In this document: positions 8,434 through 18,318 of the stretch, piece after piece | How positions within the stretch are numbered: position 1 is the stretch's first letter | Layout: each line of letters opens with the position of its first letter | Source: Chloroflexota bacterium | GTDB lineage: Bacteria > Chloroflexota > Anaerolineae > Aggregatilineales > J027 | Assembly (NCBI GenBank): GCA_013112715.1 | Contig: JABFGB010000005.1 | Span: 124,001 to 188,000 of the forward strand | Length of the DNA stretch: 64,000 nucleotides | Reading direction: 5' to 3' | Notes under the pieces: generated by a model | What the model was told of the DNA's origin: nothing | Seen by the model: only the letters and a program-made list of their open reading frames with translations | Databases searched by the model: none | Program-made: the position numbers and the translations under genes

Positions 8434-9633
8434 TTAACGAATCTCCTCGACGGCCCAGTGGTCGCCCATTGCCCGTCGGCCTTTCGCCAAGCCTTCCCCT
8501 TCAGAAATCTGATAGATCAAGTCGGGTCGCTTTAACATTTCGGGACGCAGGTTTATCCCTAATCCCGGCCCTTCTGGAATAGCCAAATGTCCATCTACGA
8601 CCTTCGGTGCAAATTCACTGATGATGGGGAAGTAGGTCTGATAAAAGGCTCGCACGGATTCTACAAAATAAAGATTGGAAATGTGTGCGCCGAGATGCAT
8701 ACAGGCCGCATGACAGATCGGGCCAGCGACATTATGCAGCACCAATGGCACACCAAACGCCTCCGCTATATTAGCAATTTTACGGGTCTCGGCAATGCCC
8801 CCATTCCAGACTGGATCGGTCATCACAATTTGGGAAACATGCTTTTCCAGCCACTCGCGCAACTGCCAGCGTGTCATCAATAACTCCGAACCAATCACGG
8901 GAATAGAGGTGCGGCGGGAAAATTCTCGAATCTCATCAGGATAGACCGCCGACATGACATCTTCTACAAAGAGGATGTTATAAGGCTCAAGCGCACGGGC
9001 AATCCGTTCCATACTGACCCGATTCCAGCGGAAATGACATTCAATGCCAATTTCCATGTCCGTTCCCACCGCGTCTCGAATTTGGCGGACGGGGGTTAAG
9101 CCCCTTTCGACATCGGCAAGACTGATATATTGCCCAAATGACCCTTCACTGAATTGATCGAAAGGCCAGATTTTCATGGCTTTGATACCATCCGCCAACA
9201 AACTTTTTGCCAGCGCTCCGGCGTCCTCATGCCATGCCGCGTAATCTTGCACCGAGCCAAAGCCGATACAGGTATTATAGGTCGGGACTTTTTGCCGAGT
9301 CTTGCCACCGAGCAGATGATAGAGAGGGGCGTTGTAATGTTTGCCCATGATGTCCCACAGCGCGACCTCAATGGCAGAAAGCGCCCGTGTTTCCGCCCCG
9401 GCATAACCGTGATACATGAGGTTGTCCATGACAAAACGCCACAGGCCCTCAATATCCAGCGCATCTTGACCCAACACTAGAGGAGCGACTGTACCATGTA
9501 GTGCCCCTTTTGCACCGGGGATTTTATCTACCGTTTCGCCAAGCCCGATGAGTCCGGAATCGGTATGGACACGCACGACCATCAGACGGGGATATTCAGT
9601 CCACTGTAAGGATTCAATTGCAATAATTTTCAT
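8434..9633 (-). CDS. mandelate racemase/muconate lactonizing enzyme family dehydratase
   Basis: This 399-residue enolase-superfamily enzyme has the N-terminal capping domain (about 1-125) and then the barrel. Visible active-site parts are the lysine strand [11 protein letters not shown], the metal-ligand strands [13 protein letters not shown] and GSELL, and the catalytic histidine in [11 protein letters not shown]. These match acid-sugar dehydratases of the mandelate racemase subgroup (galactonate, arabinonate, mannonate or xylonate type), which remove water from an aldonic acid to give a 2-keto-3-deoxy acid. Context supports this: a KdaD-like enzyme that would use such a product lies 450 bp upstream. 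It overlaps the phosphatase-like gene by 4 nt. The exact sugar acid cannot be assigned. Confidence 0.87.
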   Translation of the reverse strand: MKIIAIESLQWTEYPRLMVVRVHTDSGLIGLGETVDKIPGAKGALHGTVAPLVLGQDALDIEGLWRFVMDNLMYHGYAGAETRALSAIEVALWDIMGKHYNAPLYHLLGGKTRQKVPTYNTCIGFGSVQDYAAWHEDAGALAKSLLADGIKAMKIWPFDQFSEGSFGQYISLADVERGLTPVRQIRDAVGTDMEIGIECHFRWNRVSMERIARALEPYNILFVEDVMSAVYPDEIREFSRRTSIPVIGSELLMTRWQLREWLEKHVSQIVMTDPVWNGGIAETRKIANIAEAFGVPLVLHNVAGPICHAACMHLGAHISNLYFVESVRAFYQTYFPIISEFAPKVVDGHLAIPEGPGLGINLRPEMLKRPDLIYQISEGEGLAKGRRAMGDHWAVEEIR

Positions 9634-10085
9634 AGTTTCCTGATTTCAAATACCAAATCCATGACTTTTCGATAATCAATGGCTTCGTTGTAATAACCAC
9701 ATAACGAATCCCATAATGCCTTATGCGGTTGGGTATCAAAATGCTTGGCGGCGACTTCGCGCAGGGCTTCCATCAACCCAAGATTTTCCTCCTCTTTGAG
9801 TGCTGCCAATGCAAAACTGCTTGAACGGCTAATCCCCGCCCCGCACGCGACTAACACAATTTTGCCAAGTGCCTTTTGAGAACGGATAAATTCGATGCCT
9901 TGAGTCAGTAGGTCTGTTGGAATTGGTTCGCCATCTTCGACAGGCAAATACAGCACCGTGATGTTTGGCTGCTCAACCGATTCCGCCAATTGCAGCATTG
10001 CCCCGATATTGCGGGATTGCAAATAGGTTAAATCACGGGTATCGCGGTATTTGCCGATATAGAGCCACGAGCGAATTTGGTTCAT
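9630..10085 (-). CDS. dual-specificity/tyrosine phosphatase-like protein
   Basis: The protein has 151 residues. It begins like a dual-specificity phosphatase ([13 protein letters not shown], then [13 protein letters not shown]) and carries the active-site P-loop [14 protein letters not shown] near residues 78-91. Cys and Arg of the C-x5-R signature are present, but the His before Cys in classical HC-x5-R is Ala. The general-acid Asp may be in the VEDGEP loop. It could dephosphorylate a protein or a small phosphorylated metabolite. It is locked into the sugar-acid operon: 1 bp after the FAH gene and overlapping the dehydratase gene by 4 nt. That is an unusual place for such a protein. Confidence 0.8.
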   Translation of the reverse strand: MNQIRSWLYIGKYRDTRDLTYLQSRNIGAMLQLAESVEQPNITVLYLPVEDGEPIPTDLLTQGIEFIRSQKALGKIVLVACGAGISRSSSFALAALKEEENLGLMEALREVAAKHFDTQPHKALWDSLCGYYNEAIDYRKVMDLVFEIRKL

Positions 10086-10086
10086 G

Positions 10087-10986
10087 TCAGACCACTTTCA
10101 CGGTATTGATAAGCGTCCCTATGCCCTCAATCTCGATTTGCACTTCATCATCTGCCTGCAAGGTAAATTCGCCCGGGGGCACGACACCTGTACCTGTCAG
10201 CAGTACGACCCCCTCAGGATAGGTATTGCTGCGACCTAGATAATCCACCAATTCGGGGATGGTGCGTTTAATACGGGAAGTATGCACCGCGCCTTCAAAT
10301 GCCACTTCACCTCCCCGTCGGATGTGAATGTGAATCGAGGTATCGGGCCAATTTGTGGTTGCCTTGACCAAGATTCCCGGCCCAATCGCACACGAGGCGG
10401 TATAAACTTTGGCTTGGGGCAGATACAGCGGGTTTTCGCCTTCAATATCGCGGCTGCTCATGTCATTGCCAATCGTAAACCCAACGACTTCCATCGCCGG
10501 ATTGATGACTAGGCCCAGTTCCGGTTCTGGTACTGACCATGTGGCATCACTGCGAATCCCTACCCCAGCATGTACCCCAACTACCCATCGCCCCCGCGCC
10601 TTGAAAAATAGTTCGGGGCGTTCAGCGCGATAGACACGGGCATACACATCACCGCCGTCCTGTGATTCTTCTTGGCGGGCGACCTTGCTGCGTTCATATG
10701 TCACCCCAGCGGCCCAAACATCCTGCTCATCAATCGGGGCCAACCAATGTGGGATGTTTTCAGCGGGGGCATTCTCAAAAATGGCGGTTGGGAAAGTTAA
10801 TAAACTGGCACGGGCCGCTTGTAGGATTTCTTCTATGGCAGCTTCGGCACGACCCATACTCGATTTGAGCCATGTAGTCAGGGTTGGATATTCGCTGTGG
10901 ACATCCTGTATTTTTTCATCGAAGCGTACACCTAAGCGTGTGCCATAGTCGGGATGAAAATAGCGAACGAGTAATGGATCATTCAT
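10087..10986 (-). CDS. FAH family enzyme, 2-keto-3-deoxy-pentonate dehydratase-like (KdaD-like)
   Basis: The protein has 299 residues in the fumarylacetoacetate hydrolase fold. AAGVTYERSKVARQEES, then DVYARVYRAERPELFFKA, EPELGLVIN and NDMSSRDIEGENPLYLPQAK follow the pattern of archaeal 2-dehydro-3-deoxy-D-arabinonate dehydratase rather than true FAH. The E-x-E and following Asp/Glu positions are the metal ligands of the family. Such enzymes turn 2-keto-3-deoxy-pentonates into 2-oxoglutarate semialdehyde, the third step of Weimberg-type pentose oxidation. The xylonate dehydratase and semialdehyde dehydrogenase needed on either side are encoded divergently at 14625-18225. The family call is firm. 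The exact substrate is inferred from memory of family motifs and from context. Confidence 0.8.
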   Translation of the reverse strand: MNDPLLVRYFHPDYGTRLGVRFDEKIQDVHSEYPTLTTWLKSSMGRAEAAIEEILQAARASLLTFPTAIFENAPAENIPHWLAPIDEQDVWAAGVTYERSKVARQEESQDGGDVYARVYRAERPELFFKARGRWVVGVHAGVGIRSDATWSVPEPELGLVINPAMEVVGFTIGNDMSSRDIEGENPLYLPQAKVYTASCAIGPGILVKATTNWPDTSIHIHIRRGGEVAFEGAVHTSRIKRTIPELVDYLGRSNTYPEGVVLLTGTGVVPPGEFTLQADDEVQIEIEGIGTLINTVKVV

Positions 10987-11039
10987 GTTGTTTTTCGCTT
11001 TCTTAAAATCGCTGGATTGAATCCAATTTGATTAAGGGC

Positions 11040-11819
11040 CTAATCTTGGGGTTGTTCGCCTTTGGAGGCTAATCCACCATCCACCTCATAATTCGAACCT
11101 GTCACAAAACTGGCTTCATCGGATGCTAAAAATACAAATACACTGGCAACTTCTTCAATCGTACCCACCCGCCCAATGGGGTGCATCTCATCAAACTGCT
11201 TACGCAAATAATCAGGTCGAGACTGTGCCGCCAAGAAATCGTGCAACATTGGAGAGTCTATCGTGCCGGGAGAAACCGAGTTAACGCGAATCCCTAAACG
11301 GGCATAATCGGTGGACATGGCACGGGTCAGGGCGATTAATGCCCCTTTGGTCGCGGAATAAGCCGCAATCCCCGGCAGTCCTCGAATCCCGGTTACGCTT
11401 GCCATATGGATAATACTGCCTTGCCCCATAGCCAACATATCGGGAATTACAGCACGGTTGCATAGGTAAGCCCCCCGTAGATTTACCGCGATACAGCGAT
11501 CAAAATCGTCCGGGTGCAGTTCATGAATTCGACCCGAAGGCATGACGGCGGCATTGTTGACCAGCACATTAATCGGGCCAAAACGTTCCTTGAGCCGAAA
11601 CACGGCCTGATTCACACTCTGTTCGTTGGTGACATCTGCACCGAGGGCAATGGCCTGACCACCTGCCGCCAAAATTTCGTCCACCACTGTTTGACAGGCG
11701 CTTTCATGTAAATCTAATACCCCAACTTTCGCCCCTTCTTTGGCAAAACGCACGGCGATACCATGCCCAATGCCGCGTGCCGCCCCCGTCACAAAGGCTA
11801 CCTTACTTTGTAATCGCAT
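11040..11819 (-). CDS. short-chain dehydrogenase/reductase
   Basis: This 259-residue classical SDR has the TGAARGIG nucleotide loop (residues 11-18), NNAA near residue 88, a catalytic Ser in HMASVTG, and YSATK with Tyr and Lys around residues 153-157. The C-terminus has the usual [13 protein letters not shown]. The acidic residue after strand 2 (LDLHES) suggests NAD(H). In this setting it may oxidise an aldose at C1 or a sugar-derived alcohol. It is 12 bp downstream of a Gfo/Idh gene and followed by a 53-bp gap before the FAH gene. Confidence 0.87.
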   Translation of the reverse strand: MRLQSKVAFVTGAARGIGHGIAVRFAKEGAKVGVLDLHESACQTVVDEILAAGGQAIALGADVTNEQSVNQAVFRLKERFGPINVLVNNAAVMPSGRIHELHPDDFDRCIAVNLRGAYLCNRAVIPDMLAMGQGSIIHMASVTGIRGLPGIAAYSATKGALIALTRAMSTDYARLGIRVNSVSPGTIDSPMLHDFLAAQSRPDYLRKQFDEMHPIGRVGTIEEVASVFVFLASDEASFVTGSNYEVDGGLASKGEQPQD

Positions 11820-11831
11820 AAAAATTTCCCT

Positions 11832-12944
11832 TTAAGTAGTAATTGAATTCACCTCAATCCAGCGACCTTCATGGTGGCTCATAATTGCTGCTGCCAGAAT
11901 CCGCTGAATTTTCGCCCCGACCTGAAAATCGGGCATCGGCTGTTTATTTTCGACGATGGCCGTGATAAACCCGCGTGTCATATTGTCCTGCTGGCGAAAA
12001 ATGTCCCGATAGGTATTATGTACGGTATCGCGTCGCGCCCCAGCCCAAATGCGTTCGGGAATTTCCAGTGGCTTGACTTGTCCTTCCCCGACTCGCGCCC
12101 CTGATACCATTTGTACGGTTGCCCAATCGGTATAGCTGTAGAGCGTACCACCAGAACCATGAAATTCCATGTGGTGGGTCTGTCCAAAGGGGGTATCCTC
12201 ATAACAAACCGCACTGACCTGAATGACCCCACTGGCTCCATTCTCAAATTGCAGGGTGATAATCGCCCCGTCGTCGCCTACTTCATAGGGTTTGCCTTCC
12301 GAGTCAATGGATGCACGCTCCCTCAAATGGGTCAAATGGCAGCTTACGCTTTTAACATCACCATAGAGCATTTGGGCAATATAGAAAAAATGCGTGCCGA
12401 GATCGCCGACCACCCCTGCCCCCGCTTTGCCCAAATCAAAGCGCCATTGATACTCCCCATTACGAGCATAGCCTGTATAGTAGCGCATGTTGAGGTGATA
12501 AGGGCGCCCAATATAACCATCGTCAATCAGTTCTTTTAGAAAGCGACTGGTCGGCATAAATCCGTAGGTAAACGGCACGAGGGTTTTGATATTGTTCGCC
12601 GTCGCAAAATCTGCCATCTCTTTGGCTTGGGCATAGGTCATTGCCAACGGTTTTTCGCACAGCACATGCAACCCTGCTTGCATGGCTTCCATCGCAATTG
12701 GATAATGGGCATCGTTTGATGTAGAAATTACCACCGCATCCAAGCGGCGATCTTCAATCATGTCGTGATAATCGGCATACACATAGGGGATATGCCAACG
12801 TTCCGCCATGTGTTTGGCCTTATTCACATCACGTCCACAAATCGCATCAATCTTGGCATGGGGGTGATTCGCCAGTGCTGGCAGGTGCATGGAATCCGCC
12901 CACCAACTGGTTCCGACAATACCCACATCTACAGGGTCTATCAT
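11832..12944 (-). CDS. Gfo/Idh/MocA family oxidoreductase
   Basis: From the ATG at 12944 the protein has 370 residues. The opening is VDVGIVGTSWWADSMHLPAL, with EKP in HVLCEKPLAMT near residue 95 and LGKAGAGVVGDLGTHFFYIAQ in the substrate domain, all typical of the family. The frame is open further upstream to 13019, but that extension runs into the end of the preceding SDR gene and has no ribosome site, whereas the ATG at 12944 follows GGAG by 8 nt. Only 4 bp separate it from the SDR stop. It is an NAD(P)-dependent sugar or polyol dehydrogenase of unknown specificity. Confidence 0.87.
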   Translation of the reverse strand: MIDPVDVGIVGTSWWADSMHLPALANHPHAKIDAICGRDVNKAKHMAERWHIPYVYADYHDMIEDRRLDAVVISTSNDAHYPIAMEAMQAGLHVLCEKPLAMTYAQAKEMADFATANNIKTLVPFTYGFMPTSRFLKELIDDGYIGRPYHLNMRYYTGYARNGEYQWRFDLGKAGAGVVGDLGTHFFYIAQMLYGDVKSVSCHLTHLRERASIDSEGKPYEVGDDGAIITLQFENGASGVIQVSAVCYEDTPFGQTHHMEFHGSGGTLYSYTDWATVQMVSGARVGEGQVKPLEIPERIWAGARRDTVHNTYRDIFRQQDNMTRGFITAIVENKQPMPDFQVGAKIQRILAAAIMSHHEGRWIEVNSITT

Positions 12945-12948
12945 GGTT

Positions 12949-13746
12949 TTACTCCGTTTTACGTTCAACGAAATCAAGCGAGGGTGAGGGGCTAATTGCT
13001 GTCCAACCTCCGTCCACAATTAAGGTCTGTCCGGTAATTTGAGAAGCCGCAGGCGATAAGAAAAAAAGGGCTGCGTTGGCAATATCCAACGGGAAAGCCG
13101 GGCGCTGGGTCGGGATAACTCGTCCCCACACGATCTCATAATTAGGGTCATCCACTAGATTGCGCGGCGTAACGGTTGCCCCCGGCGCGACAGCGTTGAC
13201 TGTGATGCGGTAGGGGGATAGCTCAACCACTAGGTTTTTTGCCAGCATTTCAAGGGCCGCTTTCGTCATGGCATAGGCGGCGATATAGGGAATAGCCTGA
13301 TGTCCTGTGACCGACGACATAAACAATATCCGTCCACCATGACCTGCTTCCCGCATATGACGGGCCGCTGCTTGGGCAAGGAAAAATGAGCCGCGTAGAT
13401 TTACCCCCAGCACACGATCCAAGTTCTCTGGGGGATAATCAAAAAAATCACCCCAAACGGTTAAGCCTGCATTTGCCACTGCTATATCCAAACGACCAAA
13501 TTGACGGACAGCCTCGGTTACGAGACCGCGTGTTTGCTCTACGTCAGCAACATCTCCGCCGATGCCCACACATAGCCCACCTTCTGCCGCGATGGTTTGG
13601 GCCGCATCATGGGCTAGAATGGCATCCACATCATTTAATAATACTTTTGCACCGTGCAGCACCAGTTGGCGGGCGATTTCATAGCCGATGCCCACACCAG
13701 CACCTGTCACAATGGCGACCTGCCCCTCAAAAATTTTTTCACCCAT
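12949..13746 (-). CDS. short-chain dehydrogenase/reductase, first gene of the minus-strand run
   Basis: This 265-residue classical SDR has TGAGVGIG (residues 14-21), NDVDA after strand 2, ANAG (about 92), MSSVTG with the catalytic Ser, YAMTK with Tyr/Lys, and ITGQTLIVDGGW near the end. It heads the minus-strand sugar gene run and faces the FAH/xylonate dehydratase arm across 75 bp. As the first enzyme of a pathway cluster it may be the aldose (xylose or arabinose) 1-dehydrogenase, but sequence alone does not prove this, and no lactonase gene is present. Confidence 0.87.
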   Translation of the reverse strand: MGEKIFEGQVAIVTGAGVGIGYEIARQLVLHGAKVLLNDVDAILAHDAAQTIAAEGGLCVGIGGDVADVEQTRGLVTEAVRQFGRLDIAVANAGLTVWGDFFDYPPENLDRVLGVNLRGSFFLAQAAARHMREAGHGGRILFMSSVTGHQAIPYIAAYAMTKAALEMLAKNLVVELSPYRITVNAVAPGATVTPRNLVDDPNYEIVWGRVIPTQRPAFPLDIANAALFFLSPAASQITGQTLIVDGGWTAISPSPSLDFVERKTE

Positions 13747-13752
13747 AAACTT

Positions 13753-13782
13753 TTGCTCCTAAAAGCGATCACAGGTTATTAT
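13753..13782 (+). promoter_or_regulatory. candidate promoter of the FAH/xylonate dehydratase/KGSADH operon
   Basis: In the 75-bp divergent gap, TATTAT (13777-13782) makes a fair -10 box. The best -35 at acceptable distance is TTGCTC (13753-13758, 18-bp spacing), which is weak. An AGGGA ribosome site (13810-13814) precedes the ATG at 13822. The weak -35 would fit an activated promoter, but this is only a candidate. Confidence 0.3.
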
Positions 13783-13821
13783 ACAGAGGAGTTTAACGCT
13801 TCAAAAATTAGGGAAAATCTT

Positions 13822-14628
13822 ATGCGATGGGTTCGTTTTGACACTGAAAAAGGGTCACATTTTGGTTTATTAGAAAATCAGAGCGTTCTTTCTACCTCGC
13901 TCACATGGTCGGAGATTTTGGCGGGTCATACGCCTAACCCCAAAGTTGAGTATGCGCTGGGTGCATTTCCCTTACTTGCACCCATTGAGCGCCCCGGCAA
14001 AATCATTGCCATCGGCCTCAATTACATGGATCACTGCCGCGAAACCAATACCGAACCCCCCAAACGACCTCTAATTTTCACTAAATTTACCACCGCCATC
14101 ACTGGTCCCAACACCCCAATTCAGTGGGCCTCTGCTTTGACCGAACAGGTAGATTATGAAGCCGAACTAGCGGTGGTCATCGGCAAAAAAGCCCGTCACG
14201 TCTCTGAAGCTGAGGCGCTCGATTATGTTTTTGGCTACACCTGCGCCAATGATGTCAGCGCTCGTGATTTGCAATTTGGCGATGGACAGTGGATTCGTGG
14301 CAAAAGCCTCGATACGTTTTGTCCGATTGGGCCAGTGTTAGTCACTAAAGATGAAATCCCCAACCCACAGGCATTGGCGATTCGGTGCATTCTAAATGGT
14401 GAACATGTCCAAGAAAGCAATACCAGCGAGATGATTTTTGGGGTGGCCCATCTGATTTCATTTGCTTCGCAAGCCTTCACCCTCGAACCCGGCGACATCA
14501 TCTTGACAGGCACACCACACGGCACAGGCGCTTTCCGCAATCCTAAGCTATTTATGAAACATGGGGATCGGGTCGCAGTAGAAGTTGATGGTATCGGCAG
14601 ATTGGAAAATACGTGCGAAGTCCTATGA
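13822..14628 (+). CDS. fumarylacetoacetate hydrolase family protein
   Basis: The protein has 268 residues from the ATG at 13822, which follows AGGGA. An open frame reaches back to 13654 but overlaps the divergent SDR gene and is not used. Motifs are [27 protein letters not shown] (metal-binding Glu residues), [14 protein letters not shown] and [11 protein letters not shown]: the FAH catalytic domain of the acylpyruvase/diketo-sugar-acid hydrolase/ureidoglycolate lyase type. The gene overlaps the xylonate dehydratase by 4 nt and precedes a KGSA dehydrogenase. It may therefore be the 2-keto-3-deoxy-xylonate dehydratase of this arm, or a hydrolase of a 2,4-diketo-3-deoxy acid in a parallel branch. 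It is distinct from the KdaD-like protein at 10087-10986. Confidence 0.85.
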   Translation: MRWVRFDTEKGSHFGLLENQSVLSTSLTWSEILAGHTPNPKVEYALGAFPLLAPIERPGKIIAIGLNYMDHCRETNTEPPKRPLIFTKFTTAITGPNTPIQWASALTEQVDYEAELAVVIGKKARHVSEAEALDYVFGYTCANDVSARDLQFGDGQWIRGKSLDTFCPIGPVLVTKDEIPNPQALAIRCILNGEHVQESNTSEMIFGVAHLISFASQAFTLEPGDIILTGTPHGTGAFRNPKLFMKHGDRVAVEVDGIGRLENTCEVL

Positions 14629-16652
14629 CCGAACCCATCTTGCCCTCCCTAGACGATATTTTAGGCACATCGCAGTCTGTCCAAGACACACGCATTTACG
14701 GTCAAGGTGCAGAAGGTAAACTGCCCCTGACCGAAGAGATGCTACTGAATGAACCCAGTGGGAATCTGTTTGGTATGACCCTCAATGTCGGCATGGGTTG
14801 GAATCCGGCGGATGTGGGCCGTACCCCATACTTGATTTTGAGTACATTAGGTGGCTTACGCAGTGAAGATGGTCGGCCAATTGCGCTGGGGTATCACACC
14901 GGGCATTGGGAACTGGATGCGCTGGTCAGAGCCGCCGCCGAAACCCTGCGTGAAAATGGGGCACTGCCGTTCTCCGGTTATGTCAGCGACCCCTGCGACG
15001 GACGCTCTCAGGGGACTCCCGGCATGATGGACAGCCTACCCTATCGTAACGACGCGGCGATGGTCATGCGGCGCTTGATTCGTTCCTTGCCCACCCGCGC
15101 CGGAGTATTGGGTGTGGCGACCTGTGACAAGGGCCTACCTGCGATGATGATGGCATTAGCGGGATGTCATGACCTGCCGGGGGTCATTGTGCCGGGGGGC
15201 GTAACACTACCGACTGCCGAGGCCGAAGACGCAGGCACAATTCAAACCATCGGGGCACGCTTCGCACATGGCATGATTAGTGTAGATTACGCTGCGGAGA
15301 TGGGCTGTCGTGTGTGCGGTTCACCGGGGGGTGGCTGTCAATTCTTGGGAACAGCGGCCACCTCGCAAGTCGTCGCAGAGGCGTTCGGCATGACTCTACC
15401 CCACAGTGCCCTTGTGCCGTCCGGTGAACCCGCATGGTTGGATATGGCCCGACGTTCGGCATTGGCCCTTTTACGATTGGCGACCTATCAAATTTCATTA
15501 GGGCATATTTTGACCGCCGCAGCGCTAGAAAATGCCATGCTGGTACATGCCGCGTTTGGTGGCTCGACCAATTTGTTGCTGCATATTCCCGCGGTTGCCC
15601 ATGCCGCCGGATTAGCTCAACCCACCGTTGAAGATTGGACACATGTCAACCGTCGCACGCCGCGTTTGGTGGATGCCCTGCCGAATGGCCCGCGCAACCA
15701 CCCGACGGTACAGGTATATATGGCGGGGGGTGTGCCGGAAGTCATGCTGCATCTACGCGAAATGGGCCTGCTTAATTTGGATGCCTTGACTGTTACCGGT
15801 GAAAAACTTTCGACGGTCTTAGATTGGTGGGAACACAGCGAACGCCGCCAAACCGTGCGGAAAATCCTGCGGGCAGGCAATCAAATCAACCCCGACCTCG
15901 TGATTATGAGTCCCGATGTAGCCCGCCGTGAGGGATTAAGCAGCACCGTTGTTTTCCCAACAGGCAACATCGCCCCACAGGGAGCAGTCATCAAAGCGAC
16001 TTCAATTGACCGCTCGGTGATTGGGCCAGATAATACCTATCGGCATCGCGGCCCTGCCCGTGTTTTTACTTCCGAACGCGCCGCCGTCCGTGCGATTAAA
16101 GGCCAAACAGAAAATCCTGTCCAAGCGGGGGATATTGTGGTGATGATTGGGGTCGGGCCATCCGGGACGGGCATGGAAGAAACCTATCAAGTCACCTCCG
16201 CCCTTAAATTTATTCCTTGGGGTAAGACCGTTTCGGTGTTGACCGATGCGCGATTTTCTGGCGTTTCCACCGGGGCGTGTATTGGGCACATTGGGCCGGA
16301 AGCCTTATCCGGTGGGCCAATTGGGAAATTGCGCGACGGGGACATCCTCGAAATTGTGATTGACCGCGAAAATCTCATCGGCCAGATTAATTTGGTTGGC
16401 ACAGCGGAACAAGATTTGTCTCCCCAACAAGCCGCTGAATTATTCGCCAAACGTGACTCCCATCCCGAACTACGCCCCCATGCGCTTTTGCCTGACGATA
16501 CCCGACTGTGGGCCGCTTTGCAGGAAGCGAGTGGGGGGACGTGGCGCGGTTGCATTTATGATACGGATCGCATTATTGAAGTTTTGAAAGCCGGGATGCA
16601 CGCCCTAAGCCAAAATCCCGCCCAATCCGAAGGAGTCATCTATGCCGATTAG
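14625..16652 (+). CDS. D-xylonate dehydratase, YjhG/YagF type (IlvD/Edd family)
   Basis: This 675-residue IlvD/Edd-family dehydratase has the long form and N-terminal layout of the YjhG/YagF xylonate dehydratases. Iron-sulfur cysteines appear in [25 protein letters not shown] and [17 protein letters not shown]. The catalytic C-terminal part shows [11 protein letters not shown] and [22 protein letters not shown]. It removes water from a pentonate to give 2-keto-3-deoxy-pentonate. I chose the ATG at 14625, whose ATGA overlaps the FAH stop, over the in-frame GTG 12 bp upstream. The next gene starts inside its last 11 bp. The subfamily call rests on overall pattern, so an aldonate other than xylonate is possible. 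Confidence 0.87.
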   Translation: MTEPILPSLDDILGTSQSVQDTRIYGQGAEGKLPLTEEMLLNEPSGNLFGMTLNVGMGWNPADVGRTPYLILSTLGGLRSEDGRPIALGYHTGHWELDALVRAAAETLRENGALPFSGYVSDPCDGRSQGTPGMMDSLPYRNDAAMVMRRLIRSLPTRAGVLGVATCDKGLPAMMMALAGCHDLPGVIVPGGVTLPTAEAEDAGTIQTIGARFAHGMISVDYAAEMGCRVCGSPGGGCQFLGTAATSQVVAEAFGMTLPHSALVPSGEPAWLDMARRSALALLRLATYQISLGHILTAAALENAMLVHAAFGGSTNLLLHIPAVAHAAGLAQPTVEDWTHVNRRTPRLVDALPNGPRNHPTVQVYMAGGVPEVMLHLREMGLLNLDALTVTGEKLSTVLDWWEHSERRQTVRKILRAGNQINPDLVIMSPDVARREGLSSTVVFPTGNIAPQGAVIKATSIDRSVIGPDNTYRHRGPARVFTSERAAVRAIKGQTENPVQAGDIVVMIGVGPSGTGMEETYQVTSALKFIPWGKTVSVLTDARFSGVSTGACIGHIGPEALSGGPIGKLRDGDILEIVIDRENLIGQINLVGTAEQDLSPQQAAELFAKRDSHPELRPHALLPDDTRLWAALQEASGGTWRGCIYDTDRIIEVLKAGMHALSQNPAQSEGVIYAD

Positions 16653-18225
16653 TGGGCATCATTTTATCGCTGGCACACCCAGCACCGAAGGACATCAGAC
16701 GTTTACAAGTGTCAATCCGCGCACCAAGACCCCCGGCGATGTCCAATTTTTTAATGCCACCCCTTCTGAGATTGACCGTGCGGTAAGTGCCGCAGTCGAA
16801 GCGTTTAAAATCACACGCAACTATTCCGCCAGTCGCCTTGCCGAATTTTTGGAACGGGTCGCCGCCGAAATTGAGGCGCTCGGCGATGAGTGGTTGAATA
16901 CGGCGGACATGGAAACCGGACTTGGCTTGACCCGCCTAACCGGGGAACGTGCCCGCACTACTGGACAGCTACGTGCCTTTGCCAATTTGCTACGCGAGGG
17001 ATCGTATGTTGAAGCGATAATTGACACCGCGACGGCGGATCGGCCCGACATCCGGCGGATGCTATTCCCGATTGGGCCTGTAGCCGTGTTTGCCGCTAGC
17101 AATTTCCCTTTTGCCTTCTCGGTAGCGGGTGGAGACACGGCATCGGCGTTTGCGGCAGGCTGTCCAGTGATCGTCAAAGCCCACCCCGGACATCCCGCCA
17201 CTTCTGAATTGGCTGCCCTTGCGATAAATCGAGCGATTGTTGCCTGCGGGTTTCCGGCTGGCTTTTTCTCGTTGTTACAGGGGGACACCATTGAAGTCGG
17301 GCAAACTTTGATTCAGCACCCCTTACTCGAAGCGGTAGGGTTTACGGGGTCGCTACGGGCCGGACGGGCCATTTTTGATACAGCGGCGGCTCGCCCCAAG
17401 CCGATTCCAGTTTACGCGGAGATGGGTAGCATTAACCCGGTGGTGCTTTTGCCCGGAGCAATTTTGGCACGTATGGAAGCGATAGCAGAGGGTTTGGTTA
17501 CATCTGTTACATTGGGGACAGGCCAATTTTGCACCAACCCCGGTCTAGTTCTAGTCATAGATAATCCTGAAACGCAGCTGTTCATCGAATTAGTCGAATC
17601 CAAAATGGAATCACGCGCCCCCGGTGTTCTGTTGAATGCCAGCATTGAGCGGGGATTGGTTAAAGCTGTTGCAGAGACCACCCGTCATGCGGCTGTGCAA
17701 ACGTTGACTGGCGCCACCGCTACCCAAGCAGAAGGTTATTGTTATCCTAACACCGTGCTTATAACCCATGCACAAGATTTTCGCGCTGACCCTACCTTAC
17801 AAAATGAACATTTTGGCCCTGTCACGATGTTTGTCATTTGCGAAAATGAGACGGATTTATTGGAAACCATTCCCACCCTACATGGCAATCTGACCGCGAC
17901 CATCCATGCCGAGGAAAGCGAGATGGGGGCAGCACGGGATGTTTTTGATTTACTACGCGAAAAGGCCGGACGCCTCATCTTAAACGGATTTCCGACAGGG
18001 GTGGCAGTCGTTCATAGTATGCAGCATGGTGGGCCATATCCTGCCACAACCGCTCCGGCAACCACATCCGTCGGCATGACTGCCATTAAACGATTTTTGC
18101 GTCCGGTGGCTTTCCAAAATTTGCCAGATACCTTGTTGCCAGAGGCGTTGAAAAATGACAATCCGCTGAATATCTGGCGGGTGGTGGACAATCAGCAGAG
18201 TAACGCGCCAATTGTCAAATCCTGA
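16642..18225 (+). CDS. alpha-ketoglutaric semialdehyde dehydrogenase (NADP+-type ALDH)
   Basis: This 527-residue aldehyde dehydrogenase shows [50 protein letters not shown], the catalytic Glu in [10 protein letters not shown] and the catalytic Cys in TGQFCTNPG. The AHPGHP and SLRAGR variants are those of the KGSA dehydrogenase group, which oxidises 2,5-dioxopentanoate to 2-oxoglutarate. This is the last step of Weimberg-type pentose or hexarate degradation. It overlaps the xylonate dehydratase gene by 11 bp and has a GAAGGAG ribosome site inside it. The gene order makes the pathway call strong. Confidence 0.9.
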   Translation: MPISGHHFIAGTPSTEGHQTFTSVNPRTKTPGDVQFFNATPSEIDRAVSAAVEAFKITRNYSASRLAEFLERVAAEIEALGDEWLNTADMETGLGLTRLTGERARTTGQLRAFANLLREGSYVEAIIDTATADRPDIRRMLFPIGPVAVFAASNFPFAFSVAGGDTASAFAAGCPVIVKAHPGHPATSELAALAINRAIVACGFPAGFFSLLQGDTIEVGQTLIQHPLLEAVGFTGSLRAGRAIFDTAAARPKPIPVYAEMGSINPVVLLPGAILARMEAIAEGLVTSVTLGTGQFCTNPGLVLVIDNPETQLFIELVESKMESRAPGVLLNASIERGLVKAVAETTRHAAVQTLTGATATQAEGYCYPNTVLITHAQDFRADPTLQNEHFGPVTMFVICENETDLLETIPTLHGNLTATIHAEESEMGAARDVFDLLREKAGRLILNGFPTGVAVVHSMQHGGPYPATTAPATTSVGMTAIKRFLRPVAFQNLPDTLLPEALKNDNPLNIWRVVDNQQSNAPIVKS

Positions 18226-18318
18226 CGATTGGAAGATGGCATTTGTACTTCGATGATCTGGCGCAAAAAACGGGTCTGCAATGAGGGTGACACTGATGCA
18301 GCCGAAAGGAGCATTTGT

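Noticed and set aside
11013-11025. Short palindrome TGGATT-G-AATCCA in the 53-bp gap before the KdaD-like gene
   Set aside because: It has no promoter boxes around it and short palindromes of this length occur by chance, so I do not list it as a site.
13654-13821. Upstream extension of the FAH gene
   Set aside because: It overlaps the divergent SDR start and would add 56 residues with no match to the family. The ATG at 13822 has a ribosome site.
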